Shown: piece after piece, positions 1 to 12,700 of the stretch
How the letters are laid out: each line of letters begins with the position of its first letter
Position numbering within the stretch: the first letter of the stretch is position 1
Assembly: GCF_000003815.2 (NCBI RefSeq)
Contig: NC_049992.1
Location: 18,385,745 to 18,449,744, forward strand
From: Branchiostoma floridae
Taxonomy: Eukaryota; Chordata; Leptocardii; Amphioxiformes; Branchiostomatidae
DNA: 64,000 bases
Reading direction: 5' to 3'
Notes under the pieces: model-generated
Database searches by the model: none
Told to the model about the DNA's origin: nothing
What the model saw: only the letters and a program-made list of their open reading frames with translations
Program-made: the position numbers and the translations under genes

Positions 1-1313
1 GAGGTAGCGAAACAGGGTTGTAGACAGACGTCGACAGAGATGTAGTGAGACAGGCTTGGAGAAAGAGAGGTAGACAGACATAGAGGAAGTAAGACATGGT
101 TGCAGACAGACGTCGTAGACAGGGAGGTAGACAGACAGGCTTACTGACAGATAGAGATAGAGATATAGAATGACAAAGAGGAAGCAAGACAGGGTTGCAG
201 ACAGACAGACAGGCAGACAGACAGGCTTGCAGACAAAGAGGTAAACAGACCAAGAGTTAGTCAGACAGAGTTGCAGACAGACAGAGAGGCAGACAGACCG
301 GCTTGCTGACAGAGAGGTAGGCAGACAAAGAGGTAGCCAGACAGGGTTGCAGACAGACAGACAGGCAGACAGACAGGTAGACAAAGAGGTAGACAGACAA
401 AGAGGCAGACAGACAGGCTTGCAGACAGACAGACAGGCAGACAGACAGGCTTGCAGACAAAGAGGTAGATGGACAAAGAGGAAGCCAGACAGGGCTGCAG
501 ACAGACAGAGAGGCAGACAGACAGGCTTACAGAGAGGTTGGCAGACAAAGAGGTAGCGAGACTAGGGTTGTAGACGGATAGAGATGTAGAGAGACTGGGG
601 CTTGCAGACAGAGAGGTAGACAGACATAGAAGAAGTCAGACAGGGTAACAGACAGACGTCGTTGACAGGGAGGTTAGACAGACAGGCTTACTGACAGATA
701 ATGATGTAGAAAGACAAAGAGGAAGCCAGACAGGGTTGCAGACAGACAGACAGACAGGCAGGCAGACAGGCTTGCAGACAAGGAGTTAAACAGACAAAGA
801 GATAGTTAGACAGGGTTGCAGACAGACAGAGAGGCAGACAGACAGGTTTGCAGAGATAGAGGTAGGCGGACAAAGAGGAAGCCAGACAGGGCTGCAGACA
901 GACAGAGAGGCAGACAGACAGGCTTACAGACAGGCTTGCAGACAGAGAGGTAAACAGACAAAGAGCTAGCCAGACAGGGTTGCAGACAGACAGGCAGACA
1001 GACAGGTGGACAAAGAGGTAGACAGACAAAGAGGAAGTCAGACAGGGCTGCAAACAGACAGAGAGGTAGACAGACAGGCTTGCAGACAGAGAGGTAGGCA
1101 GACAACGAGGTAGCGAGACAGGGTTGTAGACAGATAGAGATGTAGAGAGACAGGCTTGGAGACTGAGAGGTAGACAGACACAGAGGAAGTCAGACAGGGT
1201 TACAGACAGATATCGTAGACAGGGAGGTAGACAGAAAGGCTTACTGACAGATAGAGATGTAGAAAGATAAAGGGGAAGCCAGACAGGGTTGAGACAGACA
1301 GGCAGACAGACAG

Positions 1314-1413
1314 NNNNNNNNNNNNNNNNNNNNNNNNNNNNNNNNNNNNNNNNNNNNNNNNNNNNNNNNNNNNNNNNNNNNNNNNNNNNNNNNNNNNNNN
1401 NNNNNNNNNNNNN
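1314..1413. other. Assembly gap (100 N)
   Basis: A run of exactly 100 N inside the tandem array, typical of a gap of unknown size. Confidence 0.99.
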
Positions 1414-2111
1414 AGGGTTCAGACAGACAGACAGACAGGCAGACAGACAGGTAGACAAAAGAGGTAGACAGACAAAAGAGGCAGACAGACAGGCTTGCAG
1501 ACAGACGGACAGACAGGCAGACAGACAGGCTTGCAGACAAAGAGGTAAACAGACAAAGAGGTAGTCAGACAGGGTTGCAGACAGACAGACAGGCAGACAG
1601 ACAGGCTTGCAGACATAGAGATAGATGGACAAAGAGGAAGCCAGACAGGGCTGCAGACAGACAGAGAGGCAGACAGACAGGCTTACAGAGAGGTTGGCAG
1701 ACAAAGAGGTAGCGAGACTAGGGTTGTAGACGGATAGAGATGTAGAGAGACTGGGGCTTGCAGACAGAGAGGTAGACAGACATAGAAGAAGTCAGACAGG
1801 GTAACAGACAGACGTCGTTGACAGGGAGGTAGACAGACAGGCTTACTGACAAATAAAGATGTAGAAAGACAAAGAGATAGTTAGACAGGGTTGCAGACAG
1901 ACAGAGAGGCAGCCGGACAGGCTTGCAGACAGAGAGGTAGACAGACAAGGAGTAAGCCAGACAGTGTTGCAGGCAGACAGAGAGGCAGACAGACAGGTTT
2001 GCTGACAGAGAGGTAAACAAACATAGAGGCTTCTCAGGGTTGCAGGCAGACGTCGTAGATAGAGAGGTAGACAGACAGGCTTACTGACAGGTAGAGATGT
2101 AGAAAGACAAA

Positions 2112-2972
2112 NNNNNNNNNNNNNNNNNNNNNNNNNNNNNNNNNNNNNNNNNNNNNNNNNNNNNNNNNNNNNNNNNNNNNNNNNNNNNNNNNNNNNNNNN
2201 NNNNNNNNNNNNNNNNNNNNNNNNNNNNNNNNNNNNNNNNNNNNNNNNNNNNNNNNNNNNNNNNNNNNNNNNNNNNNNNNNNNNNNNNNNNNNNNNNNNN
2301 NNNNNNNNNNNNNNNNNNNNNNNNNNNNNNNNNNNNNNNNNNNNNNNNNNNNNNNNNNNNNNNNNNNNNNNNNNNNNNNNNNNNNNNNNNNNNNNNNNNN
2401 NNNNNNNNNNNNNNNNNNNNNNNNNNNNNNNNNNNNNNNNNNNNNNNNNNNNNNNNNNNNNNNNNNNNNNNNNNNNNNNNNNNNNNNNNNNNNNNNNNNN
2501 NNNNNNNNNNNNNNNNNNNNNNNNNNNNNNNNNNNNNNNNNNNNNNNNNNNNNNNNNNNNNNNNNNNNNNNNNNNNNNNNNNNNNNNNNNNNNNNNNNNN
2601 NNNNNNNNNNNNNNNNNNNNNNNNNNNNNNNNNNNNNNNNNNNNNNNNNNNNNNNNNNNNNNNNNNNNNNNNNNNNNNNNNNNNNNNNNNNNNNNNNNNN
2701 NNNNNNNNNNNNNNNNNNNNNNNNNNNNNNNNNNNNNNNNNNNNNNNNNNNNNNNNNNNNNNNNNNNNNNNNNNNNNNNNNNNNNNNNNNNNNNNNNNNN
2801 NNNNNNNNNNNNNNNNNNNNNNNNNNNNNNNNNNNNNNNNNNNNNNNNNNNNNNNNNNNNNNNNNNNNNNNNNNNNNNNNNNNNNNNNNNNNNNNNNNNN
2901 NNNNNNNNNNNNNNNNNNNNNNNNNNNNNNNNNNNNNNNNNNNNNNNNNNNNNNNNNNNNNNNNNNNNNNNN
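2112..2972. other. Assembly gap (861 N)
   Basis: A run of N inside the tandem array. The sequence on both sides is the same repeat family, so the array length here is unreliable. Confidence 0.99.
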
Positions 2973-5327
2973 AGACAAAGAATTTAACAGACAGGTAGTC
3001 ATACAGGGTTGCAAACAGACAGAGCGGCAGACAGACAGGCTTGCAGACAGAGAGGTAGACAGACAAAGTGTAAGCCAAACAGTGTTGCAGGCAGACAGAG
3101 AGGCAGACAGACAGGCTTGCTGACAGAGAGGTAGACGGACAAAGAGGTTGCCAGACAGGGTTAAAGACAGACAGACAGGCAGACAGACAGGTAGACAACG
3201 AGGGAGACAGACAAAGAGTTAGTCAGACATGGTTGCAAACAGACAGAGAGGTAGACAGACAGGCTTACAGACAGGCTTGCAGACAGAGAGGTAAACAGAC
3301 AAAGTGCTAGCCAGACAGGGTTGCAGACAGACAGACAGACAGGCAGGCAGACAGGCTGGCATATAAAGATGTAGAAAGACAAAGAGATAGTTAGACAGGC
3401 CGGCAGACAGACAGAGAGGCAGCCGGACAGGCTTGCAGACAGAGAGGTAGACAGACAAGGAGTAAGCCAGACAGTGTTGCAGGCAGACAGAGAGGCAGAC
3501 ACTACAGGTTTGCCATGACAGAGAGGTAAACAAACATAGAGGCTTCTCAGGGTTGCAGACAGACGTCGTAGATAGAGAGGTAGACAGACAGGCTTACTGA
3601 CAGGTAGAGATGTAGAAAGACAAAGAGGAAGCCAGACAGGGTTGCAGACAGATAGACAGGCAGACAGACTGGCTTGCAGACAAAGAGGTAGAAAGACAAA
3701 GAGAAAGCCAGACTGGGTTGCAAACGGACGGATCGAGAGGTAGACAGACAGGCTTGCAGACAGAGAGGTAGACAGACACAAGGGAAGTTAGACAGGCTTG
3801 TAGACAGACAGAGATGTAGACAGACAGGCTTACTGACAGCTAGAGATGTAGAAAGACAAAGAGGAAGCCAGGCAGGGTTACAGACACAGAGATAGGCAGA
3901 CGGACAGGCTTGCAGACATAGAGGTAGACGGACAAAGAGGAAGGCAGACAGGGTTGCAGACAGACAGAGAGGCAGACGGACAGGCTTGCAGACATAGAGG
4001 TAGACGGACAAAGAGGAAGGCAGACAGGGCTGCAAACGGACAGAGTTGCAGACAGACAGGCTTGCAGACAGAGAGGTAGACAGACAAAGAGGAAGCCAGA
4101 CAAAGATACAAACAGAGGGGCTTTCAGTCAGATAGAGAGGTAGAAAAACAAAGAGGAAGACAAATAGTGTTGCAGACAGACAAAAAGGAAGCCAGACAGG
4201 GTTGCAGACAGAGAGGCAGACATACAGGCTTGCTGACAGATAGGTAGACAGACAAAGAGGAAGCCGGACAGGGTTGCAAACGGACAGAGAGGTAGACAGA
4301 CAGGCTTGTAGACAGAGAGGTAGACTGAGACAAAGGCGAAGTTAGACAGGGTTGCAGACAGGCAGACAGGCAGACAAACAGGCTTGCAGACAGAGAGGTA
4401 GATAGACAAAGAGGAAGCCGGACAGGGTTGCAGACAGACGTCGTAGAAAGAGAGGTAGACGGACAGGCTTAAAGACAGATAGAGGGGTTGACAGACAATG
4501 GGGAAGTTAGACAGGGTTGCAGACAGACGGAGAGGCAGACAGACAGGCTTGCAGACATAGAGGTAGACGGACAAAGAGGAAGCCAGACAGGGCTGCAGAC
4601 AGACGGAGAGGTAGACAAACAAAGGGGAAGTTAGACAGTCTTGTAGACAGACAGAGATGTAGACAGACAGGCTTACTGACAGATAGAGATGTAGAAAGAC
4701 AAAGAGGAAGCCAGACAGGGTTGCAGACAGGGAGACAGGCAGACAGACAGGCTTGCAGACATAGAGGTAGACGGACAAAGAGGAAGCCAGACAGGGCTTT
4801 AATCGGACAGAGAGGTAGACAGACAGGCATGCAGACAGAGATGTAGACAGACAAAGAGAAAGCCAAACAAAGATACAAACAGAGAGGCTTTTAGTCAGAT
4901 AGAGAGGTAGAAAGACAAAGATGATGACAGACAGTGTTGCAAACAGACAAAAAGGAAGCCAGACAGGCTTGCTGACAGAGAGATAGACAAAGAGGAAGCC
5001 AGACAGAGAGGCAGACAGGCTTGCTGACAGAGAGGTAGACAGACAGAGGAAGCTTCTCAGGGTTGCAGACAGACCTTATATATCTCATGTGTTTTTATAG
5101 ATATTATGCAAATTACATACACATTAACATGATTTATGCATGGTGGTGTTTATCATTGATTTTTTTAACACATGTAGCCAAGTAAAATATCGGGTTCGCT
5201 TAAAAGGCTGGGCTGTCCACCAGGCCAGGCTACCTGGCCTGTCTACCTGGCCTGGCTATCACGTCAGGCTACTCAGATCCCCCCATTCATACCCCCATCA
5301 TGTGGCACTCAGCCAAAATAGCTGATT

Positions 5328-5447
5328 NNNNNNNNNNNNNNNNNNNNNNNNNNNNNNNNNNNNNNNNNNNNNNNNNNNNNNNNNNNNNNNNNNNNNNNNN
5401 NNNNNNNNNNNNNNNNNNNNNNNNNNNNNNNNNNNNNNNNNNNNNNN
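5328..5447. other. Assembly gap (120 N)
   Basis: A run of N just after a short GGCCAGGCTACCTGGCC-type local repeat (about 5,200-5,270). Confidence 0.99.
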
Positions 5448-5893
5448 ACTGTGTTCAGTAAATGCTTTATGGTGTTAGACCGTAGAAAACAGAGGTCCTG
5501 GGTTCAAATCCTTTGACATGTGACAAAATCAGTTAACAGTACTTTCCCCACTCCAACGTGTACAAAAGGGTAGGAGAGATTATTGTCAGTGGAAGGAGCA
5601 GAATTGGGCTCTGTCCTGGACACAAAAATTGTACAGTGGATTATCCAAACAATCCACAGCCTCAAAAATGCTATGTGACTACTAAGATTGTATATGTCAA
5701 CATGGCATACTAGCATAGAGAACAAGGAGGTACATGTAATTATACAGTACCCCCCTTGGTCAATACAAGTTTAGCTTTACAGTGAGCAAGTCAGATTTAT
5801 GCTCTCCCTTCTTGTTGCACAAGCTGAGATAGTTTCTGTTCTAGAAGATAGATATTCAATAAAGAAACAAATTTCTGTTGCTGGCAAGCCCAT

Positions 5894-5945
<52 letters not shown>

Positions 5946-6400
5946 TTACACACCAACAAACATACACAAACACAGTGCTGGTACTTGTGTTCCTGACATG
6001 CTGCAAGCAAGGCCTCCCAGACACATTCCCAAAGGGCCCAGCCAGTGGTGGACAGGGCAACCTTGGGTCACTGGCCCTAGCAGGGTTGGAGATCAGCAAT
6101 TACTATGCCTGTCAATCAGCTATTTTGGCTGAGTGCCATATGATGGTTTAGTATATTTATACAATCTTTAACGGCGCGGCATGCTAACACGATTGGTAAA
6201 GCTGAGGTGATATCAGATCAAATTTTCTTCAAGTTGGTCTTTCCAAGGAAAGCTTTCTTCAAGTTTTTACGCAGTCTTGAAAGATCTTGGATCATCTTGA
6301 TGAAGGCGTTGAAACAGAATGTGTTATCTGAACAAATTTGATGATTGTGATTTTGCAAAATTGGGCATAAATGCCAACGAAATAAGACAGCTCCTTTATA
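5448..6400. other. Intergenic DNA with SINE-like fragment
   Basis: No supported gene. Near 5,495-5,515 the words ggtcctgggttcaaatcc resemble a tRNA B box, suggesting a decayed tRNA-derived SINE. A CA microsatellite follows, and the region ends next to the candidate promoter near 6.43 kb. Confidence 0.5.
5898..5944. repeat. (CA)n microsatellite
   Basis: About 47 bp of uninterrupted CA dinucleotides. His-rich or Cys/Val-rich frames across it are artefacts. Confidence 0.98.
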
Positions 6401-6429
6401 ATAGCTGACATCTTGACAGCAGGCAATGT

Positions 6430-6593
6430 CTCAAGTTTGTCTTATTTTGGTCACGGTCGCGCCCTGGCTGACCCCGAGTGACCTTTGCTTTTCACACGCG
6501 GTGCAGTCTGGGAAAGTAAGCAATCAAAATGGCCGACGTCGGAAGAAAATCTCAGCTCTCAACCCAAACTTTGTGTTTTTTCTAAGCAATAAG
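6430..6593 (+). promoter_or_regulatory. Candidate promoter and non-coding first exon of the melted/VEPH1 gene
   Basis: Locally CpG-rich, promoter-like sequence (gtcgcgccc, cacacgcggtgc) followed by aaaatggccgacg, which resembles the YY1-type start-site motif common in TATA-less animal promoters. A good 5' splice site follows at 6,594 (AAG|GTACGT). The first coding exon of the downstream gene starts at a 3' splice site at 9,778, 17 bp before its ATG, so at least one upstream non-coding exon is needed and this is the best candidate seen. Not proven without transcripts. Confidence 0.4.
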
Positions 6594-7282
6594 GTACGTT
6601 TTGACATCTCTGACAGCTTTTTATGTGAAAAGAGATAGTATCTGAGAAACACGAATGCAGTTTTGGCTACCTGTAGCTTCGACGGCGTAGAAAATCGATT
6701 TAAACTCATTGGGCGTAGTTCACTTCACAACTTGTCGGTTCAAGTTGCACCTTCGCAGTAGTTTGCGACTTTGCGTAGGTGGAGTGAAATATCTTTCGTC
6801 TGCCTTAAAACTTTAGGTGATTGAACTTATTCCCTTGCATACTTGCTGTTTTTGCTTCTACAATAATGTAGCATGTACGACTGTTAATGTTGTTATTATG
6901 TGGGGTTATATGATAACATTTTATAACTGATTTATACTCATTTTCATGTATTTGTCAACGATGTGTTGTGTTTACACATGTGCCAATGGTATGTCTTATT
7001 AGTGACTGGTCTGAAATAGTTGGGGTGAATACTTGCCATGTTACTGTGGATTTCTTCACGTTGTCTTCTTGTGTAGTTTTTCATTGTATCCACAAGCAAC
7101 TGGTGGCATCTTTATTATGGCATAATTTGTTGTTGTTGTTGTTGTTGTCCTCGTTTAATGTCTATTATTTCGCTAGTGGTGGCCTCTTGGTGCTGAGTAA
7201 CACATGGTTCGTTTTTGAGTCAAAAGTCTCTCTTGGTATTTAACTCTTGGTTCTTTGTGCTTGAGAGTTGCTGGAGGAGTTT

Positions 7283-7520
7283 CTAGGAGAGTACGTCGAA
7301 ACGGTGTGTACTCTCAATGTACTGGGAGAAGGCCATGTACATCTGTTTGTTGATTCCTTCTGAAAGGTCTTCTCTCATTCCAGCCAGCGTGGTGATGTCT
7401 GTGTCTCTGCTGTCCTCTGCTGTGTTGTATGTCTCATATATATTCTCCACTTCTAGCAGCATGTGTTGTCTCTCCTTTTCATAGCGAGGGCAGTGGTACA
7501 GGAATGGCTGACCCTTGGCT
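7283..7520 (-). mobile_element. LINE reverse-transcriptase C-terminal fragment
   Basis: The - strand reads FLYHCPRYEKERQHML followed by a short helical tail and a stop. This matches the pattern HxxxxCPxYxxxR seen after the reverse-transcriptase core in many LINE proteins. Only the last ~75 residues remain. A tRNA B-box-like word (gggtttgaatccc, about 7,528-7,540) abuts it, so a SINE fragment may be joined here. Confidence 0.6.
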
Positions 7521-7853
7521 GGAGGTCCTGGGTTTGAATCCCCTGACACACTCCGTTGGCATTGTGACCTTGGGAAAGTCTGTTAAAACATCTTACAACA
7601 TGAGTTGGTTTATTGGGTATTCAACACAAGCAAACAAACAAACAAAGCAATTTACAAACTAAAATGTAGTTATGAATTCTTTCTAAAACCACAAACTGAT
7701 CAGATGCATTACTTGATTTAGAAGAAGACATATCAATATAGATTTTAGATTTGAACATTGCAGGTATATGACTGCAATTGTTGTTTATTCATAGTCTGAA
7801 CATAGCACATCTAGTTGCATGTGCTGTTTAAACTACTAAAGCTTTATAGTGAG

Positions 7854-8288
7854 TAGGGCTGGGTATCGGTACAGCGTACCGGTACAAAACCGGTTTTTCT
7901 TATTGGACCGGTCCAGAAAAACCGGACCTGAAAAAATTGGGTGGACAGGATTTTGGACCGATTGGAAAATGAACAGATTATTTTATCAGGCATTCACACG
8001 TTTTGGCGCTTGCAGGCGGAAGAAAATAACGAGTGAAGTAGAGTAGAGTTTATGGTAATTTCTACCAAGTTTTACAGCCAATCGTACAGGTGCAGTTAGC
8101 GCTGTAGGATTTTAAAACGCCAGTGTAAGTCTAATACTCCACCAAACAGATTTCTTTGTAGTGAAATGGACCATTGATTGGTATGAGTCATACTGAATCA
8201 GGTCCAGGTTCAGGTCCGGACCTGGACCTGATCCTTTGGACCTGAACCGGACCTGGACCTGAATTTTCTGTACCGGTACACACCCCTA
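7854..8288. mobile_element. hAT-like MITE with 8-bp target duplication
   Basis: Terminal inverted repeats TAGGGCTGGGTATCGGTAC and its near mirror at the right end (ending GTACACACCCCTA), flanked by a perfect 8-bp direct repeat ATAGTGAG (7,846-7,853 and 8,289-8,296). The 8-bp duplication fits the hAT superfamily. The interior has no coding capacity and is rich in CCGGTCC and GGACCTG words. Partial copies lie at 10,640-11,044, 36,369-36,693 and 55,868-55,980. Confidence 0.85.
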
Positions 8289-8755
8289 ATAGTGAGGATG
8301 CATTTGGTGCTTGTCATGAATCTTTGTTCCATCAATGTGACAGGACAGACAATAATCTACTGTTGACGAGGTTCCAGACAGGAAGTATGCTATGACAGTA
8401 GGAAGAAGCAGCAAAATCAAGTGTTTCATGTAGTCTCTACCAGACTTCAACTACACTGGCTATTATACTAGGGAGAATGATTTGCCAGTGGAGTTTTGCT
8501 ACCAGACGAGTTGGTTGGCCGCACAGCCAGAAGGGAAACATGAACCCATGTGCGAATTGACTCCACTGACCAATTTTCCGATTTTTTTTGCCGAAATCTA
8601 TGATCCCGTACTCCCAAAGGAAGGCCTGGTGGAGGCTATGTTTCATGTATGTTTATCAACTTCCTTCACCTTAAGATCAATGAAAGAAAGGGTTATCAGT
8701 TGTCTTGCTGACATCTATAAGGAATCTTCTGTGAGGAAGGCAACCTTATCAGCGG

Positions 8756-9108
8756 CTGGGCTCGAAATTCATTTTTAGGATTAGGTGCACTGGTGCACCC
8801 AGCTCAAAAAATTGGGTGCACCAAAAATTTTTTGGGTGCACCACTTAAATTTAAGTAGAATGTCAGAAAAACCTAATAACAAAACTTAGTTACAAGCTTT
8901 CAAATTCTTAAGCAACCACCATGACAGACATTTTTATCATCTTTCCAACTTTTAGATGTCAAGAATATGATTTATACTAGTATACTTGATATGTTTACAT
9001 ACATAAACCTAATAAAATATTTGGGTGCACCCCATTGAAAAAAATTGGGTGCACAGTTCCAATTTTGGGTGCACCTGGGTGCACATGCACCCAGTATTTC
9101 GAGCCCTG
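8756..9108. mobile_element. MITE with GGGTGCACC subterminal repeats
   Basis: Ends CTGGGCTCGAAAT and ATTTCGAGCCCTG form inverted repeats. The element is flanked by the direct repeat AGCGG (8,751-8,755 and 9,109-9,113). The word TTGGGTGCACC recurs many times in both orientations just inside the ends, as in elements whose transposase binds subterminal repeats. No open reading frame. Confidence 0.75.
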
Positions 9109-9317
9109 AGCGGTAAAGGATTGTCTCTTGTGCTTGTGGTCAAGTCACCCATGCCACTTTTTTCTAGAAAGGGGTACATGATGACCGTACCAATCTTTGA
9201 TTAATAGGACATTGCGTCATCATCTACTTTTCGCTGTACTTAAACTTGGTATATGTATGTTAGATCAAGAAGATGAGATTCTATCTGAGTTGAGTTGTGC
9301 ATAACATCTGTCATTTT

Positions 9318-9473
9318 ACGTTGATGAAGGTTAGACATCTGGCACTGGAGGTAATAAGATATGCCAAAAATAGCAATTACTCAACTTGAACATTTCCAAA
9401 ATCATATCCAGTTGCTTGAGTAGTTGCTATTTGGCTTATCATATTACCTGGATGTTTAACATTTCATCAACGT
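9318..9473. mobile_element. Palindromic MITE
   Basis: The left half starting acgttgatgaaggtta is the imperfect mirror of the right half ending taacatttcatcaacgt, giving a ~150-bp hairpin. A related, more diverged pair lies at about 63,430-63,720. Confidence 0.7.
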
Positions 9474-9519
9474 ATCTTCAATCAATACGGTAAGTTTTGC
9501 ATGAAGTCAGTCAGGGACA

Positions 9520-9714
9520 AGGCTCTAGCCAGCGTCCGTTTTTGCTATTGTTATGATTGTTGACAATGTGTGTCGGTGCCCTTTCGCATACGATAATCTC
9601 ATTAAAAACCCGTTTTTCAAGGTCTCAGTTCAGTCTCTCTAACTCCTGGAATAGTGTTTTCGCGACAATGGGAATTGGCTGACGGAAAAAAATTTCGAGC
9701 TGGCTAGAGCCCTG
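9520..9714. mobile_element. Short MITE with GGCTCTAGCCAGC ends
   Basis: The left end AGGCTCTAGCCAGC and right end GCTGGCTAGAGCCCT are inverted repeats about 195 bp apart, with no coding sequence between. It ends 64 bp before the 3' splice site of the first coding exon of the melted/VEPH1 gene. Confidence 0.6.
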
Positions 9715-9794
9715 CACCAACGTGAGAATACAGGCTGAAACAGCATGAAGATTTACCCATTTTTTTCTCTTTCCCAGACCAGACCAGGTGCAGA

Positions 9795-12700
9795 ATGCAT
9801 GAACTGTTTGCACAGGTTCTGTCCAAGCGGGACCTGTCCAGGGCGGGGGATCTCTTCTCCATAGAGGACAGTGCTATTGTCAACGATCTGTCAGAGGTGG
9901 GACATTCACATGTCTTCTTTAAAGGGGCATTCCACTCCAGAAGGAAGTCTTGTTTTCCAATAGATAAAGTGTCAATGAATACATAATCAGCCGAATTTTG
10001 TGGAATTCACCTTGGGATGAATTGCGCGATGTGTGTTTTGTAAAACAATTTGACACTTACAAAACCCATGCAGACCCTTCCCATGCATTCCCTATATGCA
10101 TAGACACTTTGTTTATCGTGCATATTTTTGGAATAAATGAGGGTCGCTAAGCATACCGAGAAGGCAAATTGCTCATAAGATAGCAAAGAATACAAGAACA
10201 AGACGAGATTTCTTAGCGAACCTGAAATTAGTTTTGTAACCGTACGTAAAGGTTTTGCATTGTATTCAGCCATAGGATAAATTCAATTAGAGGGTACTTG
10301 GGGAGTTTAGTAGAAGACTGAATGCCTTTGAGGCACGTGTAGCAACTGGGTACTTGATCGTATAATGTGAAGTAGTATGAATTTATTACTTCCTAAAATT
10401 AATATCTATCGGGAAATAACACTCCCATGTGGAGTGGAATGCCCCTTTAATATATGTATCTGTGTGGCTGGTTTAGCCATAGATCGGCATATCACATCAG
10501 CTTTGCAGGCATGCGGAGAGGCTGCAGCTGGTTAATATGTTATACTGAACTATCATACCAAAACACCTTAAAATGTCCGAGTTGTTTAATCGCAGTAATG
10601 GTACCCAAAAATGATTTAATCATCACATTCATCACATATGCATGGGGTAAAACCGTTTTTTTTCTAGTTGGGTAGGTCCGAAAAAAATGGACCTGAAAAA
10701 GTGGGCCGGATTTTGGACCAATTAGATCACCAGATTATATAAACAGGGGCTTACATGTTTTGGCGCTCACTGGTTCAAGAAATAACAAGAGCTAAGCAGA
10801 GTTGTATTTTGTAGTCATTTCTACCAAGTTTCTACAGTCAAAGTTAACATTGTTTACATGAATATAGGATCCGGATTTTGAAATGCCAGTAGAAGTCGGA
10901 ACTACTCCATCAAACAGATTCCTTTGTAGAGAAATGGACCATTGTTTTGAGTACGCCTATTTACAAGTTTTTATACGGGCAATGTGGTCCTCTGGATCTC
11001 AACCGTACCTGGAAGTGAACTTTCTGTACCGATACCCAGCCCTAATTATCACACATATGCTTTGCCATATCTTGTAACAAAAGCCTGATCTCCTAAGTCT
11101 CTGTTTCACATCCATGCAGGTCCTGAAAAGAATACAGGAGATCTCCTCTCGCCCTGACTACCTGACCAATGACAACGACCAATCAGTGGTGGAGATCTGC
11201 ATCACCAGGGTTACCACTGCCATCAGGTGACCAGCAGCCAATCATCTTCTAGATTTCATTAACTATGTGTGAATGTAGTTTTTACACACCCTACAGATGG
11301 AAGTGGTGGTTTAGATTATGTGAACAAATGTAAAACATTTGGGATGTAATTCTTTATTTATGATGATTTGCCTTAGCTAAATATTCAACTATTACATAGT
11401 GATACTGTTATAGGGACTTGAATAGACTAAAACATAGATATGAGGAAACATCTATTTTGTATCCTTATGATTTTAAGCTGTTGTTGTCCTCTTAGGTGTC
11501 ATTCATGTATTAGTCCAACTGTGCACTATAAAAAACTGGAGTACAGGGCCAAAAAGAATACAACTGTTTATGGCAGTGGGAAATTCCCTTTTAGCCTTTT
11601 AAGGAATTCAATTTTTTTTATAAAGTACAGTTTTGAATGAAATACACCGTTTAACAAATTTATTGACGATAACACATTTTCTGTTGTTGTTTACCAGAGA
11701 AACCTCCACCATCGAGCGTCATGGCCCTGCGCTGGTGTCCCTGTGGGAATCGTGCCTTAAGCATAACCTCAAGCCTCTGTCTCGAGACGAGGACCCGCCT
11801 CATGCCAAGATTGCCTCAGACATCATGAGCTGTATCTTCCAGGTACATGTATGGAACAAGTGCTTTTGAAAAAAGCTTTGCCTTGGTGTGTGCAGTACAG
11901 TATATCACTCATTGATTGCTATGTGCAAAGTGTTTTTTCCAGCTACCAATAATCACCAACTGATAGGTAACATATAGTAGGCGGTTGAGATGGTTTTATT
12001 TGGTTGTAAAGTGCATCAACTTCAAACACTACTGTATCAAGGTTGGTAATGAGTGCAAGAGCACAGTGGATGGTGGCAGTGGTTAGACTTGAATTGAACT
12101 GAGTGCTAATGCATAGTTTGCATGGGTCTGCACAGTGGCAGGGATTGGTAATGAGTTCAAGAGCACAGTGCACAGTGTCATTGATTAGGTTTAAGTTTTG
12201 TTGTCTTCTTGACGGAAAAAATAGAGACATTTTGTAGAAAGTAAAAACAATTACGATTACATTTTCGGAAATAAAGAACACACTTTTTAAAATTTGTCAA
12301 AATCCAATGAGTGCTGTAAGTTGTTTCCAAATTTGGGGTGTGTAATTCATTTGAGGTTAATATTGCAGGTTTATAGTTTATCACTCTAGCAATGATATTA
12401 CTGTTTCACCCGTTGGTGGTTCTTGTAAAGATTCAGGCAGAGACTGTATGTACTACTAGACAATCTATTCAGTAAAATGTTAGTAGGATACAGTGCTGCA
12501 CATGTGCTCAGTCCGGGGTCGCTTAGGAAAGAGATCGAATTTCCTTCAAGGCTTGGTATCTGAGCACATCCTGCTTAATATGCATATGTTGGGCTAGTCT
12601 AAGTTCACAGAGATTGTAGGGGTGTTAACGGCTATCTTACTTCTTGTAACAATTTCTCCATCAATTGCTGTAATTGTTTTATTCCAGAATTACTCCAAAC

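Larger units (their letters stand above)
1..5075. repeat. Degenerate AGAC/CAGA-type tandem array with higher-order units
   Basis: About 5 kb built almost only from diverged copies of gacagacaggc, ttgcagacagag, gaggtagacaga and aggaagccagacagg. The short words recur in longer blocks of roughly 100-200 bp, so there is a higher-order layer. Open frames on the - strand read as Ser/Leu/Val/Cys/Pro-rich repeats; they follow from the repeat period and lack any domain or splice structure, so I do not call them genes. The array stops near 5,075 at ordinary AT-rich DNA. Confidence 0.95.

Noticed and set aside
257-4778. Long Ser/Leu/Val/Cys/Pro-repeat open frames in the first 5 kb, some over 300 codons
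   Set aside because: They are forced by the AGAC repeat period, cross N gaps, occur in several frames and have no domain or splice structure.
5777-6132. His/Thr- and Cys/Val-rich frames
   Set aside because: Translation of the CA microsatellite.
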